Positions 1-6,365 of a stretch of DNA of 8,800 bases are shown here, one piece after another (the stretch's first letter is position 1; every line of letters begins with the position of its first letter). Below the pieces are notes generated by a model. It worked only from the letters and a program-made list of their open reading frames with translations, did not search any database and was not told the DNA's origin. The stretch spans positions 1 to 8,800 of the forward strand of contig DASRPK010000332.1 of the NCBI GenBank assembly GCA_035646395.1, read 5' to 3'. Origin of the DNA: JABWBJ01 sp035646395. Lineage in GTDB: Bacteria > Gemmatimonadota > Gemmatimonadetes > Gemmatimonadales > Gemmatimonadaceae. The translations under genes were made by a program, and so were the position numbers.

Positions 1-65
1 TCTCACGGACGAGCCCGTCGCAACAAGCTGAGGTATGCGGAGTAGCAGAGTTCCACGCGAACATG

Positions 66-71
66 TATAAG
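66..71 (+). promoter_or_regulatory. Possible -10 element upstream of the barrel-protein gene
   Basis: TATAAG matches the sigma-70 -10 consensus at five of six bases and lies in a locally AT-richer part of the 137-bp leader. There is no convincing -35 hexamer 16-18 bp upstream. The transcript would have a leader of about 60 nt. This is a weak call because a single hexamer can occur by chance. Confidence 0.25.
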
Positions 72-126
72 TGTACGCGTCCGGCGGTCTACATGGACCG
101 TCTGGAACAACGCGAAATAATCCAGT

Positions 127-130
127 GAGG
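127..130 (+). promoter_or_regulatory. Ribosome binding site for the barrel-protein gene
   Basis: GAGG ends seven bases before the ATG at 138. This is a short but well-spaced Shine-Dalgarno core, and it supports that ATG as the start. The encoded protein then begins directly with a signal peptide, which agrees. Confidence 0.55.
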
Positions 131-137
131 CGCCCCC

Positions 138-1175
138 ATGAGATTGCAGCGATGGACATCGTGCGCGATGGGACTTTCCGTCGCGCTCACGCTTTCGGCT
201 GTGGCAGAGGCCAAAGCGCAAACTGACACCACCCGCCGTGACACGTCGCAAGTCCGCATTCCGGTTCGCAAGGGAATGAGCACCGCGCGCGTCGACGGCT
301 CCACCTCTGGTGGAGTGACCCGGCGTGAATCGGCCGGTGATGTGGCAACGTTGACGATTCTGCGTATCGATTCACTCGAGGCTGTGACGAAGGACTACCA
401 GACGCGGATCGATGCGCTCGAAGCAGCCAACACGGCCGCCGCGACGCGCAACGCAGCGCTCGAAGCGCGGATCAACTCGCTCGCGGATTCACTCGCAGCG
501 GCAAACACGGCATTGGCCGCGCTCCGCGAAGAGCTGAATGCGACGAACACCAGGCTGTCTGAGGTCGACACGCGACTGCAGGGCCTGAACACCCGGTTCA
601 ACAACTTCCGCCATCGCTCGCTGTTCGGTAACAGCGGGTTTTATGTCGGATTGGGAACCGGCGCGAGCTACACCAGTGGGACGCTGCGGACCATCGGGTA
701 CGAGAGCGCTCCGCTCCTGACGATGCCGATCGGCTGGCACAAGCCCGGCAGCATGCTGGGCCTGCGCACCGAGTGGAGCCTGGCGCGTCTGGAAGGCGTT
801 GCGGAAGGGGGATTCTTCAACCCTGACCCGACCGTCGCATCCGGCGTTGCCCTCGCGACATTCGCGTTCCCGATCAACTCCGCCAAGACCAACAGCTTCT
901 ACCTGATGGGTGGCGGTGGGTTCTACATGTTCCGCGACTTCGGTACGGGCTCAGGCCTCGCCGACAAGTTCTCGGGCAGTGATGACAGCGCCGGCGACAC
1001 CGAGACGAAGTTCGGATTCCAGGCCGGGGCTGGCCTCGAGTTCCACATCCTCGGCGCCACGTCGTTGTTCGTACAGTCCTCACTCACGAACGTCGCCGCC
1101 GACCGCGGCACGTCCGGCGAGGAAGGGCGGAACTTGCGGTGGATGCCGGTAGTCATCGGGTTCCAATTGCGCTAG
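138..1175 (+). CDS. Secreted coiled-coil plus outer-membrane beta-barrel protein
   Basis: This 345-residue protein is probably anchored in the outer membrane, but I do not recognise a named family. Residues 1-27 are a signal peptide with an A-K-A cleavage site before Q28. Residues 28-70 form a polar, probably disordered linker with a basic patch, RIPVRKG, at 40-46. Residues 73-157 are a long coiled coil rich in Ala, Leu, Asn and Arg, with regularly spaced Leu/Ile. From about 166 to the end, alternating hydrophobic and glycine-rich strands look like a small barrel of about eight strands of the OmpA/OmpX type. The chain ends in QLR rather than the usual terminal aromatic residue. There is no OmpA-like peptidoglycan-binding domain. 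The coiled coil could act as a periplasmic spacer between barrel and cell wall, but that is inference. The gene stands alone on this strand, convergent with the SusCD operon. The reading frame is secure; the function is not. Confidence 0.85.
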   Translation: MRLQRWTSCAMGLSVALTLSAVAEAKAQTDTTRRDTSQVRIPVRKGMSTARVDGSTSGGVTRRESAGDVATLTILRIDSLEAVTKDYQTRIDALEAANTAAATRNAALEARINSLADSLAAANTALAALREELNATNTRLSEVDTRLQGLNTRFNNFRHRSLFGNSGFYVGLGTGASYTSGTLRTIGYESAPLLTMPIGWHKPGSMLGLRTEWSLARLEGVAEGGFFNPDPTVASGVALATFAFPINSAKTNSFYLMGGGGFYMFRDFGTGSGLADKFSGSDDSAGDTETKFGFQAGAGLEFHILGATSLFVQSSLTNVAADRGTSGEEGRNLRWMPVVIGFQLR

Positions 1176-1306
1176 ACAGGAAGCAGGAGACGGGAAGCAG
1201 GAAGCAGGGAAGGTCTGAGGGCCCGCCGGCATTTCGCCGGCGGGCCCTCAGGTCATAACCTAACGTTTCGTTCCTTCCCTGTTTCCTGCTTCCTGCTTCC
1301 TGCGTC
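1176..1306. repeat. Inverted cluster of GGAAGCA heptamers enclosing a terminator hairpin
   Basis: GGAAGCA occurs at 1179-1185, 1193-1199 and 1200-1206. Its complement TGCTTCC occurs at 1287-1293 and 1294-1300, with a one-mismatch copy (TGTTTCC) at 1280-1286. Arms 1186-1213 and 1273-1300 are inverted repeats matching at 24 of 28 positions by my count. The repeat starts one base after the stop codon of the upstream gene and ends eight bases before the stop codon of the convergent SusD gene, so it fills the intergenic gap. It could be part of a bidirectional terminator or a small dispersed REP/MITE-like element. I see no flanking target duplication. Confidence 0.8.
1215..1251. terminator. Bidirectional terminator hairpin between convergent genes
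   Basis: Arms 1215-1230 and 1236-1251 are perfectly complementary over 16 bp, almost all G-C, with the five-base loop ATTTC. The hairpin lies 40 bp past one stop codon and 63 bp past the convergent one, so it can serve both transcripts. No T-tract follows on either strand. It may therefore act with the outer GGAAGCA inverted repeat, or protect 3' ends rather than cause classical intrinsic termination. Confidence 0.75.
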
Positions 1307-1313
1307 TTGGCGG

Positions 1314-2699
1314 TCAGGCATTCCGATCGATGCAGCTCTGACCAGCGGGAACGTTAGGGTTGTTCTGCTCCGCCTGCGGGATCGGGAAATTCACGTCCGT
1401 CCCGTAGTTGCCACCCTTGTGCCACGTGCCAACAGGGAAGACCGATGTCGCCGGCCGGTTGTACTGCCGGATGAGTCGCCGCATGTCGCCTGTCCTGTAC
1501 CCGCGCCCAAACAGCCAGATCGCGCGTTCGCGGAAGAGCTGAGTCACCCGCGCTTCGGCTGTACCGGCATCGACCAGCGGAACAAGGCCTGTCACTGTCG
1601 CGCGAAGCGTATTCAGGGTCGTCAGAGCGCCAGCCGCGTTCTGCGCGCGAAGGGCAGCCTCAGCTTCGATCAGTCTTGCCTCGATGCCACTGGTCAGAGC
1701 AACAGGACTTTCCCGGATCGGCCAGACGAGCTGCACGTGGAGCGGTCCCGTAAGATCATCGCGCGTGGTGCGCGTGACACCATTGGCTCGGCAGGTCGCG
1801 TCACCCCCGACGCATACCGGAAGGCGGGGATCCGCTGCGGTGGCGAAGTTGATGCCGTTCGTGCCTTCTGAGTTTCCGACGCTGTAACGCCAGGCCAGGT
1901 TGTTGAGATTCCAGACCTGGTTGCTGTTGGTGGTCTGCGAGTGAAGCATGGTGTACGTGAAATTCGTCGGCACACCGCTGACCGAAGTCGCCGCATCGGC
2001 GGCACGGTCCAGGTTCAGCAGGATGCGACCACGCAAGACCTTGAGCGCGTTACGCACTTTGTTGTCGTCGTTCGTGGTCCCAGTCACCAGCGAGAGGCCC
2101 GAATCGGCGTGCGCAAGCGCGCGGGTAAAGGCCTCCGCGACCATCATCGGTGAACCGTATCGCTCTTCGCCATCGATGACAGTGCTGAAGACAAGCCCGT
2201 TGCAGAAGTGTTCAGCGGTGATGTTCTCAATGTAGGCCTGCACGAAGTACATCTCGGCGGGCTGCCACCCGGGCGCCGTCGGGTTGAACTCCGCCAACAG
2301 GTCGATCGCCTGCTCCCCCGACAAGCGCGCCCGGTGGAGCAGGCGGCTGGCATCGGTGACAAACGAATTCTGAATCGTGATCGTGCGCTGGTCTACTTCC
2401 TGTCGGCCGATGAATGAATCGCCGTTGAGCCATTCGTCGGTGAACAGGCCGCCGAGCAGCAGCAGGCTTTCTCCGCCGCTGGTCGCGGAATTCAGGCGAG
2501 CCAGTGCGCCCAGTCGCACCGCGTTCGCGCCCGCGGCCGACTGGACGTTACTGGGATTGATGATGTCAGGGTCCTCGATACCGAGGAAGGTGTCGGTATC
2601 GCAGGCGGAGGGGCTGATGGCGAGGGCCCCGGCGAGCATAACGAGACGCCAGCGGGACAGCGCCAGGCGCCGGATGATGTGTGTATGCATTCGGGGCAT
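1314..2699 (-). CDS. SusD/RagB-family outer-membrane nutrient-binding lipoprotein
   Basis: This is the surface lipoprotein that caps a SusC barrel and captures oligosaccharide or peptide ligands. It has 461 residues from the ATG at 2699. A basic N-region and hydrophobic stretch (about 10-30) end in S-P-S-A-C33, the probable lipidated cysteine; the proline at -3 is unusual for a lipobox. LGIEDPDIINPSNV (39-52) and the helical LRGRILLNLDRAADA (222-236) fit the TPR-like part. The C-terminal third is diagnostic of RagB/SusD: ARLIEAEAALR, FRERAIWLFGRGYR, then HKGG-YG-DVNFPIP...E-NNPN (427-449). C296 and C303 may form a disulfide. It follows the SusC gene with a two-base gap. A TTG at 2705 would overlap the SusC stop as TTGA, and an ATG at 2690 is also possible. 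No clear RBS is visible, so translational coupling is likely. Family assignment is sure; the ligand is unknown because no catabolic gene is nearby. Confidence 0.95.
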   Translation of the reverse strand: MPRMHTHIIRRLALSRWRLVMLAGALAISPSACDTDTFLGIEDPDIINPSNVQSAAGANAVRLGALARLNSATSGGESLLLLGGLFTDEWLNGDSFIGRQEVDQRTITIQNSFVTDASRLLHRARLSGEQAIDLLAEFNPTAPGWQPAEMYFVQAYIENITAEHFCNGLVFSTVIDGEERYGSPMMVAEAFTRALAHADSGLSLVTGTTNDDNKVRNALKVLRGRILLNLDRAADAATSVSGVPTNFTYTMLHSQTTNSNQVWNLNNLAWRYSVGNSEGTNGINFATAADPRLPVCVGGDATCRANGVTRTTRDDLTGPLHVQLVWPIRESPVALTSGIEARLIEAEAALRAQNAAGALTTLNTLRATVTGLVPLVDAGTAEARVTQLFRERAIWLFGRGYRTGDMRRLIRQYNRPATSVFPVGTWHKGGNYGTDVNFPIPQAEQNNPNVPAGQSCIDRNA

Positions 2700-2701
2700 T
2701 C

Positions 2702-5700
2702 TCAATACACGAGGTTGAGGCGCAGGGAGAAATACGAGGGCGGCCCGAAGGCCTGGAACTCGGATGGTGCATCACCGGTTGTGCCGAAAGCTTCCGGGTC
2801 GACGCCGGTGTACTTGGTCCACAGAATCCCGATGTTCCGCATTGCAGCCGAGAGGGAAATGTTGCGGGCCCGGAAGTAGCGAGCGGCAAAATCCGTAGAC
2901 GGCGTATAGGACAAGGACACTTCGCGGAAGCGCCAGAAGTCGCCCTTCTCGAAGAACCCCGAGACAGAGCGGCTCGGGTGTTCGCGCACCAGCGCCGTAC
3001 GTGCCTGCTCGAACAGCGTCGAATTGGGGTTGATCAACCCCGAACAGTTGAACCGGCTGGCGCAGCGAATGCGTTCCGTGTTGTTGTAAACCAGATGTCC
3101 CCCCTTGTAATCGACGAGCGCCTGGATACGGAGCTTCCGCTGGAAGACGTCCCATGAGCTGGCCACCGCCAGTTCACGCTTCGGTAGTGGCGAGCCCAGA
3201 AACACGTTCGTGTCGGTGACCGTGATCTCGCTCACGGCGGGGTTGGCGTTGTACGTGATGATGCCGTTGCCGTCCTTGTCTTCGAAACCGGTGAGCTTGC
3301 GCGACCACCAGCCATAGAGCGGATAGCCCACGCGTTGCGATTGCGTGGTGCCGATGATATTCGGCACGCCACCGAGGCTCTGCAGCTCGTTGCTGTTGGC
3401 GGACCCGTTGATGGTCAGCTCCCATCCCAGGTTGCTGCCCCGCATCAGCTGGGTGGTGATGAGTGTTTCCCATCCCTGATTTCGGACTTTCCCCAGGTTT
3501 TCGAATCGCGCCGTTGCGCCTGTCCCGAGCGAGGGTGGCAGGATGCGGCTGATCAGTGCGTCCTTCGACGATTTCACGTACCGCGTCACCTCGGCGGAGA
3601 GGCGGCTATCGAAGGCGGAGACGTCGAAGCCCAGCTCGAGTTCCGTCGACCGCTCCGGCTTCAGCTGCCGGTTGCCTAACGTGCTGAAAACAAGCGCCGG
3701 CTGGTCTCCAGCCTCGCCGCGCGCCGTCGTCGAGGTGAAGAACTGCACGGCGTCGGTCGTTCCCGGTTGCACGCCCGACGCACCGTAGGCGGTGCGCAAG
3801 CGCAATTCATTGAGCCACCCCATCTGCGGGAAGAAGGATTCGTCCGACGCGACCCACGACGCCGAGAATTTCGGATAGATCACGGTCTTGAAGTCCGCAC
3901 CGAACGCACTGTTGCGGTCGGACCGTAATGCACCGGTCACGAAGAAGCGTTCGTTGAAGGAGAGGTTCTGCTCGAGGTAGCTGCCGATGGTCCGGCTTTC
4001 CGACGTCGCTTCGTCGGCAAATTCAACAGCACCGGCGGTCACCGTCGTCGCGCCCGGCGGCAGCACCTCGCTCCGGGCGCCGTTACGGTTGAAGAGAATT
4101 CGCCCGAGCTGCACGCCGAGCGTCGTCTTCGATTCGAGGGCCTCGGTGAGGCGCCGTGTCGCAGTGGCGTTGGTACTCATGGTGTAGCTGTAGAACGTCG
4201 TCCGGTTGTCGATCTTGTATCCTTGCCGGTCGGTACCGACGTTCGGACAATTCTCGAAGCGACACAGCTGCGTGTCGTTCCGGTTGATGAGGTCCAGTCC
4301 CGCGTTGAGGCGCAACGTGAGCCAGTCCTGCGGCCGATAGCTGCCTGATGACGAGCCGATGAACCGCTCGATGGCCTGGTTCGTTTCTCCCTGGTAAATG
4401 TCGCGCGGCGTAAATGACCGCCAGCCATAGAGCGTGTCGCCAGCGGTGGTCCGGTTGTACTTGAATCCCGGACCGCCATACACGTTGGCGGCAATGCCGG
4501 TCACACCGGAGTCGTCACTCTGGGGAAGCCGCAGATCTGACGAGATGTACCCCGTGCTTACGGAGACGTCGGCCTGCTGGGTGAGGGAAACGTTGAAGTT
4601 GCCGCGGGCCGTCATTCGGGTCAGGTGGTTCGGGCTCTCTTGCACAGGAAGCAGCGATCTGTTCCGCGACGCGAGATAGCGCTTCTCGAACTCCGGCACC
4701 TTGGTCACGCCGTCTTCGTCCTCGTATTCGCCGTGCAGGAAATAGCGCAGCAGTTCCGTGCCGCCGCTCACCTGCGCGCCGTATTGCTTGCGATATCCAG
4801 TGCCGTAGGGCGTGGACTCGGAGTCCTCATGCAGGTTGTAGCTGGTCACGCTGTCCTGGACACAGATGTTCGCGGCGACCTGGCTGAGGAAGCACTGCAC
4901 GGTGTTGGAGGGCGTCGACGTCGTAGCAGAAGTAGTTCCCGTGCGCCATCCCCAGTACGCCGTCGGGTATTCGTTCCGGTCCGTAATCGCGGTCTGCTCG
5001 GTATAGGTCGTCCACTGCGGACGCCCGACGGCACCGCGCTTCGTGGTGATGACGATGACGCCGTTCGCGGCATCCGTGCCGTACAGCGTTGACGCTGACG
5101 GTCCCCGGACGACTTCGATGGACTCGATTTCTTCGGGATTGAGATCGCCGATGCGCGCAGGCGTCGTTCCTCCCACGCTGACCGACGAGGATCCGGTCGT
5201 TCCCTCGACGCGTATTCCGTCGATCACGAAAAGCGGGTTGTTCGAAAGCGAGAGCGAGCTGGTTCCGCGAATGCGGATCCTGGTGCCGGCGCCCGTCTGG
5301 GTGCCGCTGAACACCGTCACGCCCGCTGCTTTCGACACGAGCAGGTCCGCGACCTGGCTCACCGCCTGCGTCTGGACGATGTCGACGGCATTGACCTGCG
5401 CGATTGCGTTGCCGACTTCCACGCGGCGCTGCTGGCCGGTGGCGGTCGTGACGATCGGATTCAGCTTCATCGCGACCGATGCGAGCTGGAAGTCAACGGT
5501 CGCGGTCTCGCCCGCGGTTACCGTGACGGTCTTGCTCTGGCCCGCGAAGCCGATGCGCACCACGCGCACGGTGACCTGGCCTGGAATCACGGACGTGATC
5601 TGGTATCGCCCGTCGCCATCTGTAACGCTGCCGGCGGTCGAGCCGACAATGCCTACCTGCGTGTGGGGGATGGGTCGGTCGTTTCCTTCTTCGGTAACGC

Positions 5701-5785
5701 GACCGCGGATGGTGCCGCGCTGCGCCTGAACGGAGGAAACAGCCACGAACATGAGAGCGACTGCTCGCGACATCAATCGAAGCAT
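2702..5785 (-). CDS. SusC/RagA-family TonB-dependent outer-membrane receptor
   Basis: This 1027-residue receptor imports an oligomeric nutrient across the outer membrane, powered by TonB-ExbBD. Residues 1-21 are a signal peptide (cleavage after S-V-Q-A). Residues 23-104 form the carboxypeptidase-regulatory-like beta-sandwich typical of SusC. The plug spans about 114-250 and includes IRIRG (170-174), NPLFVIDGIRV (183-193) and a segment from 216 with EEIESIEVVRGPSASTLYG, the SusC/RagA signature. The 22-strand barrel follows. Near 836-846 lies a calcium-loop-like D-K-D-G-N-G, then FLGSPLPKRELA, both usual in SusC proteins. The chain ends SLRLNLVY. All six cysteines fall in three close pairs (298/308, 508/513, 908/914). 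I chose ATG 5785 over the GTG at 5788 because GGGAGG sits six bases upstream of it. The SusD gene follows immediately. Family assignment is sure; the substrate is not. Confidence 0.97.
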   Translation of the reverse strand: MLRLMSRAVALMFVAVSSVQAQRGTIRGRVTEEGNDRPIPHTQVGIVGSTAGSVTDGDGRYQITSVIPGQVTVRVVRIGFAGQSKTVTVTAGETATVDFQLASVAMKLNPIVTTATGQQRRVEVGNAIAQVNAVDIVQTQAVSQVADLLVSKAAGVTVFSGTQTGAGTRIRIRGTSSLSLSNNPLFVIDGIRVEGTTGSSSVSVGGTTPARIGDLNPEEIESIEVVRGPSASTLYGTDAANGVIVITTKRGAVGRPQWTTYTEQTAITDRNEYPTAYWGWRTGTTSATTSTPSNTVQCFLSQVAANICVQDSVTSYNLHEDSESTPYGTGYRKQYGAQVSGGTELLRYFLHGEYEDEDGVTKVPEFEKRYLASRNRSLLPVQESPNHLTRMTARGNFNVSLTQQADVSVSTGYISSDLRLPQSDDSGVTGIAANVYGGPGFKYNRTTAGDTLYGWRSFTPRDIYQGETNQAIERFIGSSSGSYRPQDWLTLRLNAGLDLINRNDTQLCRFENCPNVGTDRQGYKIDNRTTFYSYTMSTNATATRRLTEALESKTTLGVQLGRILFNRNGARSEVLPPGATTVTAGAVEFADEATSESRTIGSYLEQNLSFNERFFVTGALRSDRNSAFGADFKTVIYPKFSASWVASDESFFPQMGWLNELRLRTAYGASGVQPGTTDAVQFFTSTTARGEAGDQPALVFSTLGNRQLKPERSTELELGFDVSAFDSRLSAEVTRYVKSSKDALISRILPPSLGTGATARFENLGKVRNQGWETLITTQLMRGSNLGWELTINGSANSNELQSLGGVPNIIGTTQSQRVGYPLYGWWSRKLTGFEDKDGNGIITYNANPAVSEITVTDTNVFLGSPLPKRELAVASSWDVFQRKLRIQALVDYKGGHLVYNNTERIRCASRFNCSGLINPNSTLFEQARTALVREHPSRSVSGFFEKGDFWRFREVSLSYTPSTDFAARYFRARNISLSAAMRNIGILWTKYTGVDPEAFGTTGDAPSEFQAFGPPSYFSLRLNLVY

Positions 5786-5791
5786 CACGCG

Positions 5792-5797
5792 CCTCCC
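5792..5797 (-). promoter_or_regulatory. Strong ribosome binding site for the SusC gene
   Basis: On the minus strand the sequence reads GGGAGG, six bases before the ATG at 5785. It would be only three bases from the upstream GTG at 5788, so it decides the start. It is the strongest Shine-Dalgarno site I see in the window. Confidence 0.8.
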
Positions 5798-5817
5798 AAA
5801 AGGGGATCGTGGGTGAC

Positions 5818-5857
5818 TGCGTCGCCACAGCGGTCAGGTGTTGCCGCGGGCGACGCA
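5818..5857 (-). promoter_or_regulatory. Leader stem-loop upstream of the SusC gene
   Basis: TGCGTCGCC (5818-5826) and GGCGACGCA (5849-5857) are perfect 9-bp inverted repeats. Inside them, GCGG (5830-5833) pairs with CCGC (5844-5847), extending the stem across a small asymmetric bulge. The structure lies about 20 bases upstream of the SusC RBS, which stays unpaired. It could stabilise the 5' end of the mRNA or be a regulator site. The pairing is directly visible; its role is inference. Confidence 0.5.
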
Positions 5858-5865
5858 ACGGAGAC

Positions 5866-5893
5866 AAGGTAGGGACCGGCAGGTGGCTCGCAA
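5866..5893 (-). promoter_or_regulatory. Possible promoter of the SusC-SusD operon
   Basis: Read on the minus strand, TTGCGA (5893-5888) is followed after 16 bases by TACCTT (5871-5866). The -35 half is good; the -10 half matches only at its T-A and final T. Transcription would begin near 5859, so the mRNA would open with the leader stem-loop. That coincidence gives slight extra support, but the call stays weak. Confidence 0.25.
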
Positions 5894-5937
5894 GACAGAT
5901 GTTTTTCAGCCGCCAGAACGTTCCTGCGCGGAGAAAC

Positions 5938-5966
5938 TTGCCAACCCGAGCGGGCTTAAATACTCT
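5938..5966 (+). promoter_or_regulatory. Possible promoter of the PadR-permease operon
   Basis: TTGCCA (5938-5943) is followed after 17 bases by TACTCT (5961-5966). The patch 5956-5979 is among the most AT-rich stretches of the window, as expected for a promoter. Transcription would start near 5973, inside the palindrome at 5971-5980, giving a leader of about 63 nt. The -10 half is poor, so confidence is low. Confidence 0.3.
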
Positions 5967-5970
5967 CTCA

Positions 5971-5980
5971 GCATATATGC
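5971..5980. promoter_or_regulatory. Palindrome, candidate PadR operator
   Basis: GCATATATGC is a perfect 10-bp palindrome in the AT-rich part of the divergent region, 56 bp before the PadR start. A second, overlapping dyad, ATGC-CAC-GCAT, spans 5977-5987. PadR-family repressors usually bind short AT-rich dyads near their own promoters, so autoregulation is plausible. Ten base pairs is short and there is only one copy, so this is a candidate only. Confidence 0.35.
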
Positions 5981-6035
5981 CACGCATCCATTTGAATCGA
6001 TCCGTTGTCAGACCGTTGTTCCCACTCCAATCGCC

Positions 6036-6365
6036 ATGAGCCTCCTCGACTACCATGTGCTGCTCGCGCTGGCCGGTGGGCCCCTCTACGGATACGCGAT
6101 CAAGGAAACGGTGGCGCAGGAATCCGGCGGTGCGGTAACGCCGCGCGCGGGATCGCTGTACCGCGTGATTTCGCGACTCACCACCGCGGGTCTCGTCGCG
6201 GAAGCCCAACCCACCGAGGAACCGCCGCCGCATCCCGGCCACGCGCGCCGCTACTACGCCCTCACAGCTGCCGGTCGGCGCGAGCTGTCGACCGAAGCAG
6301 CCCGGCTGAAACGCAGCGCGGCGATGGCGCAAAAACGACTGGGCGTCGCACCGGGACGTCCATGA
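6036..6365 (+). CDS. PadR-family transcriptional regulator
   Basis: This is a small winged-helix DNA-binding protein of 109 residues, likely a dimeric repressor of its own operon. The N-terminal helix and GGPLYGYAI (14-22), the recognition-helix region AGSLYRVISRLTTAGLV (38-54) and the wing RRYYALTAAGRREL (71-84) are classic PadR landmarks. Only a short C-terminal helix (about 82-102) remains, so it belongs to the short PadR group without the large C-terminal dimerisation domain. A proline-rich loop, EEPPPHPGH, lengthens the wing. The frame stays open upstream to a GTG at 5838, but those 66 extra codons show no PadR similarity. The ATG at 6036 begins the conserved domain, although no Shine-Dalgarno site precedes it, and leaderless-like or weak initiation is possible. 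Its TGA overlaps the permease ATG as ATGA, so the two are translationally coupled. The effector is unknown. Confidence 0.93.
   Translation: MSLLDYHVLLALAGGPLYGYAIKETVAQESGGAVTPRAGSLYRVISRLTTAGLVAEAQPTEEPPPHPGHARRYYALTAAGRRELSTEAARLKRSAAMAQKRLGVAPGRP

Noticed and set aside
85..100. CGGTC/GACCG inverted repeat in the leader of the barrel-protein gene
   Set aside because: A 5-bp stem with a 6-nt loop is expected by chance at this GC content and has no supporting context.
3..128. Frame open from the left edge to a TGA at 126-128, possibly the tail of an upstream gene
   Set aside because: The 41 codons show mixed third-position bases unlike the neighbouring genes and no recognisable protein sequence. 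Too short to support as coding.
5043..5729. 228-codon open frame on the plus strand, antisense to the start of the SusC gene
   Set aside because: The opposite strand encodes well-conserved SusC domains. High GC keeps antisense frames open, and the translation has no recognisable domain or signal.
5838..6035. Upstream extension of PadR to a GTG at 5838
   Set aside because: The extra 66 residues have no PadR similarity and cover the AT-rich putative promoter. The conserved domain starts exactly at the ATG at 6036.
5493..6332. 279-codon minus-strand frame running across PadR and the SusC N-terminus
   Set aside because: It overlaps two recognised genes and the control region, with an Arg/Pro-rich composition typical of a shadow frame.
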